This document shows positions 5,966 to 6,256 of a stretch of 6,256 nucleotides of DNA, in pieces. How positions within the stretch are numbered: position 1 is the stretch's first letter; each line of letters begins with the position of its first letter. A program made the translations under genes and the position numbers. The stretch comes from a bacterium (GTDB lineage: Bacteria; Vulcanimicrobiota; CADAWZ01): NCBI GenBank assembly GCA_024409025.1, contig JAKSUM010000083.1:1-6256 (forward strand), in the 5' to 3' direction. The notes beneath the pieces are model-generated. The model saw only the letters and a list, made by a program, of their open reading frames with translations. It was not told where the DNA came from and ran no database searches.

Positions 5966-6256
5966 ATGAACGGAATTTCTGCATCTGGTCTTACCGCTTC
6001 CTCAATTCTTAGCGGAAGGACTGATATTGCTCCAAAGGCTGCCGCATCTGAATCAGCTTCTGCGGCGTCCGTTTTCACTGAGGATACTGTTGTAAAATCT
6101 GAAAAAGAGGATATTTCATTTAAAAAGCCCGGTTTTTTCAAAATTGATGACAGCAAGAATCCTTTTAAAAAGCTTACTGAAGAGGATATCGATGCTGCGA
6201 AGACCGGCGCTTTTATAGGTGCGGCTGTCGGAGGCATTGCCGGCGGTGTTGCTGCC
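5966..6256 (+). CDS. Unknown Ser/Ala-rich protein with a glycine-zipper segment (runs off right edge)
   Basis: I do not recognise this gene; 97 codons are present and the frame is still open at the window end. GGAGGG at 5957-5962 lies just before the ATG at 5966, a strong initiation signal. Residues 1-45 are rich in Ser, Ala and Thr (MNGISASGLTASSILSG at the start) and lack a Sec signal peptide. Residues 46-75 are charged and contain FKKPGFFKI and NPFKKLTEED. Residues 81-97, GAFIGAAVGGIAGGVAA, form a glycine-zipper-like hydrophobic stretch of the sort that packs as a membrane hairpin or oligomeric membrane segment. The leader resembles that of the GH13 enzyme in composition and in a short aligned motif (see findings). 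The product could be membrane-inserting or exported by a non-Sec route, but that is inference. The opposite strand has an open frame here that I regard as a shadow, since it lacks the coding context of this strand. Confidence 0.7.
   Translation, partial: MNGISASGLTASSILSGRTDIAPKAAASESASAASVFTEDTVVKSEKEDISFKKPGFFKIDDSKNPFKKLTEEDIDAAKTGAFIGAAVGGIAGGVAA

Noticed and set aside
5941..6237. Leftward open frame opposite the glycine-zipper gene
   Set aside because: The rightward frame has a strong GGAGGG site and a sensible leader, so the antisense frame is most simply a by-product of Ala/Ser codons.

Overview
The window comes from a bacterium of roughly mid GC content with densely packed genes. It carries cell-wall synthesis (Ddl), tRNA modification (TrmJ), a Sec-type signal peptide, good Shine-Dalgarno sites and one classical intrinsic terminator. 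I cannot place it taxonomically from sequence alone. The unusual modular glucan enzyme and the hypothetical proteins suggest a poorly sampled lineage, but that is inference.

Layout. Positions 1-1462 hold a leftward, operon-like cluster: an exported protein of unknown function (803-1462), an HD-domain phosphohydrolase (348-800, with an in-frame continuation down to 177), and the first 54 codons of D-alanine--D-alanine ligase (1-163), which runs off the left edge. Gaps are 2 nt and 13 nt. Positions 1463-1704 form a divergent intergenic region with candidate promoters. Positions 1705-5049 encode an 1114-residue multidomain GH13 glucan enzyme, most like a branching enzyme, ending at a strong terminator (5070-5108). 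The TrmJ-type tRNA 2'-O-methyltransferase (5122-5895) follows with its ribosome binding site directly against the terminator T-tract. A further rightward gene (5966 to the right edge) begins a Ser/Ala-rich protein with a glycine-zipper segment.

Two points stand out. First, the HD gene has an in-frame TAA at 348-350. The 56 sense codons after it, in the same frame, still read as the expected C-terminal part of this HD family and end at a TAG just before ddl. This means a recent nonsense mutation, a base error, or readthrough. Second, the GH13 enzyme and the glycine-zipper protein, separated by trmJ and otherwise unrelated, start with similar Ser/Ala-rich leaders that lack a Sec signal. They also share a TATTATATT box upstream. 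This could mark a common localisation or export class in this organism.

Functionally the window mixes envelope synthesis (Ddl), alpha-glucan storage or remodelling (GH13), tRNA modification (TrmJ) and two proteins of unknown function. No mobile element, CRISPR array, rRNA or tRNA gene was seen.
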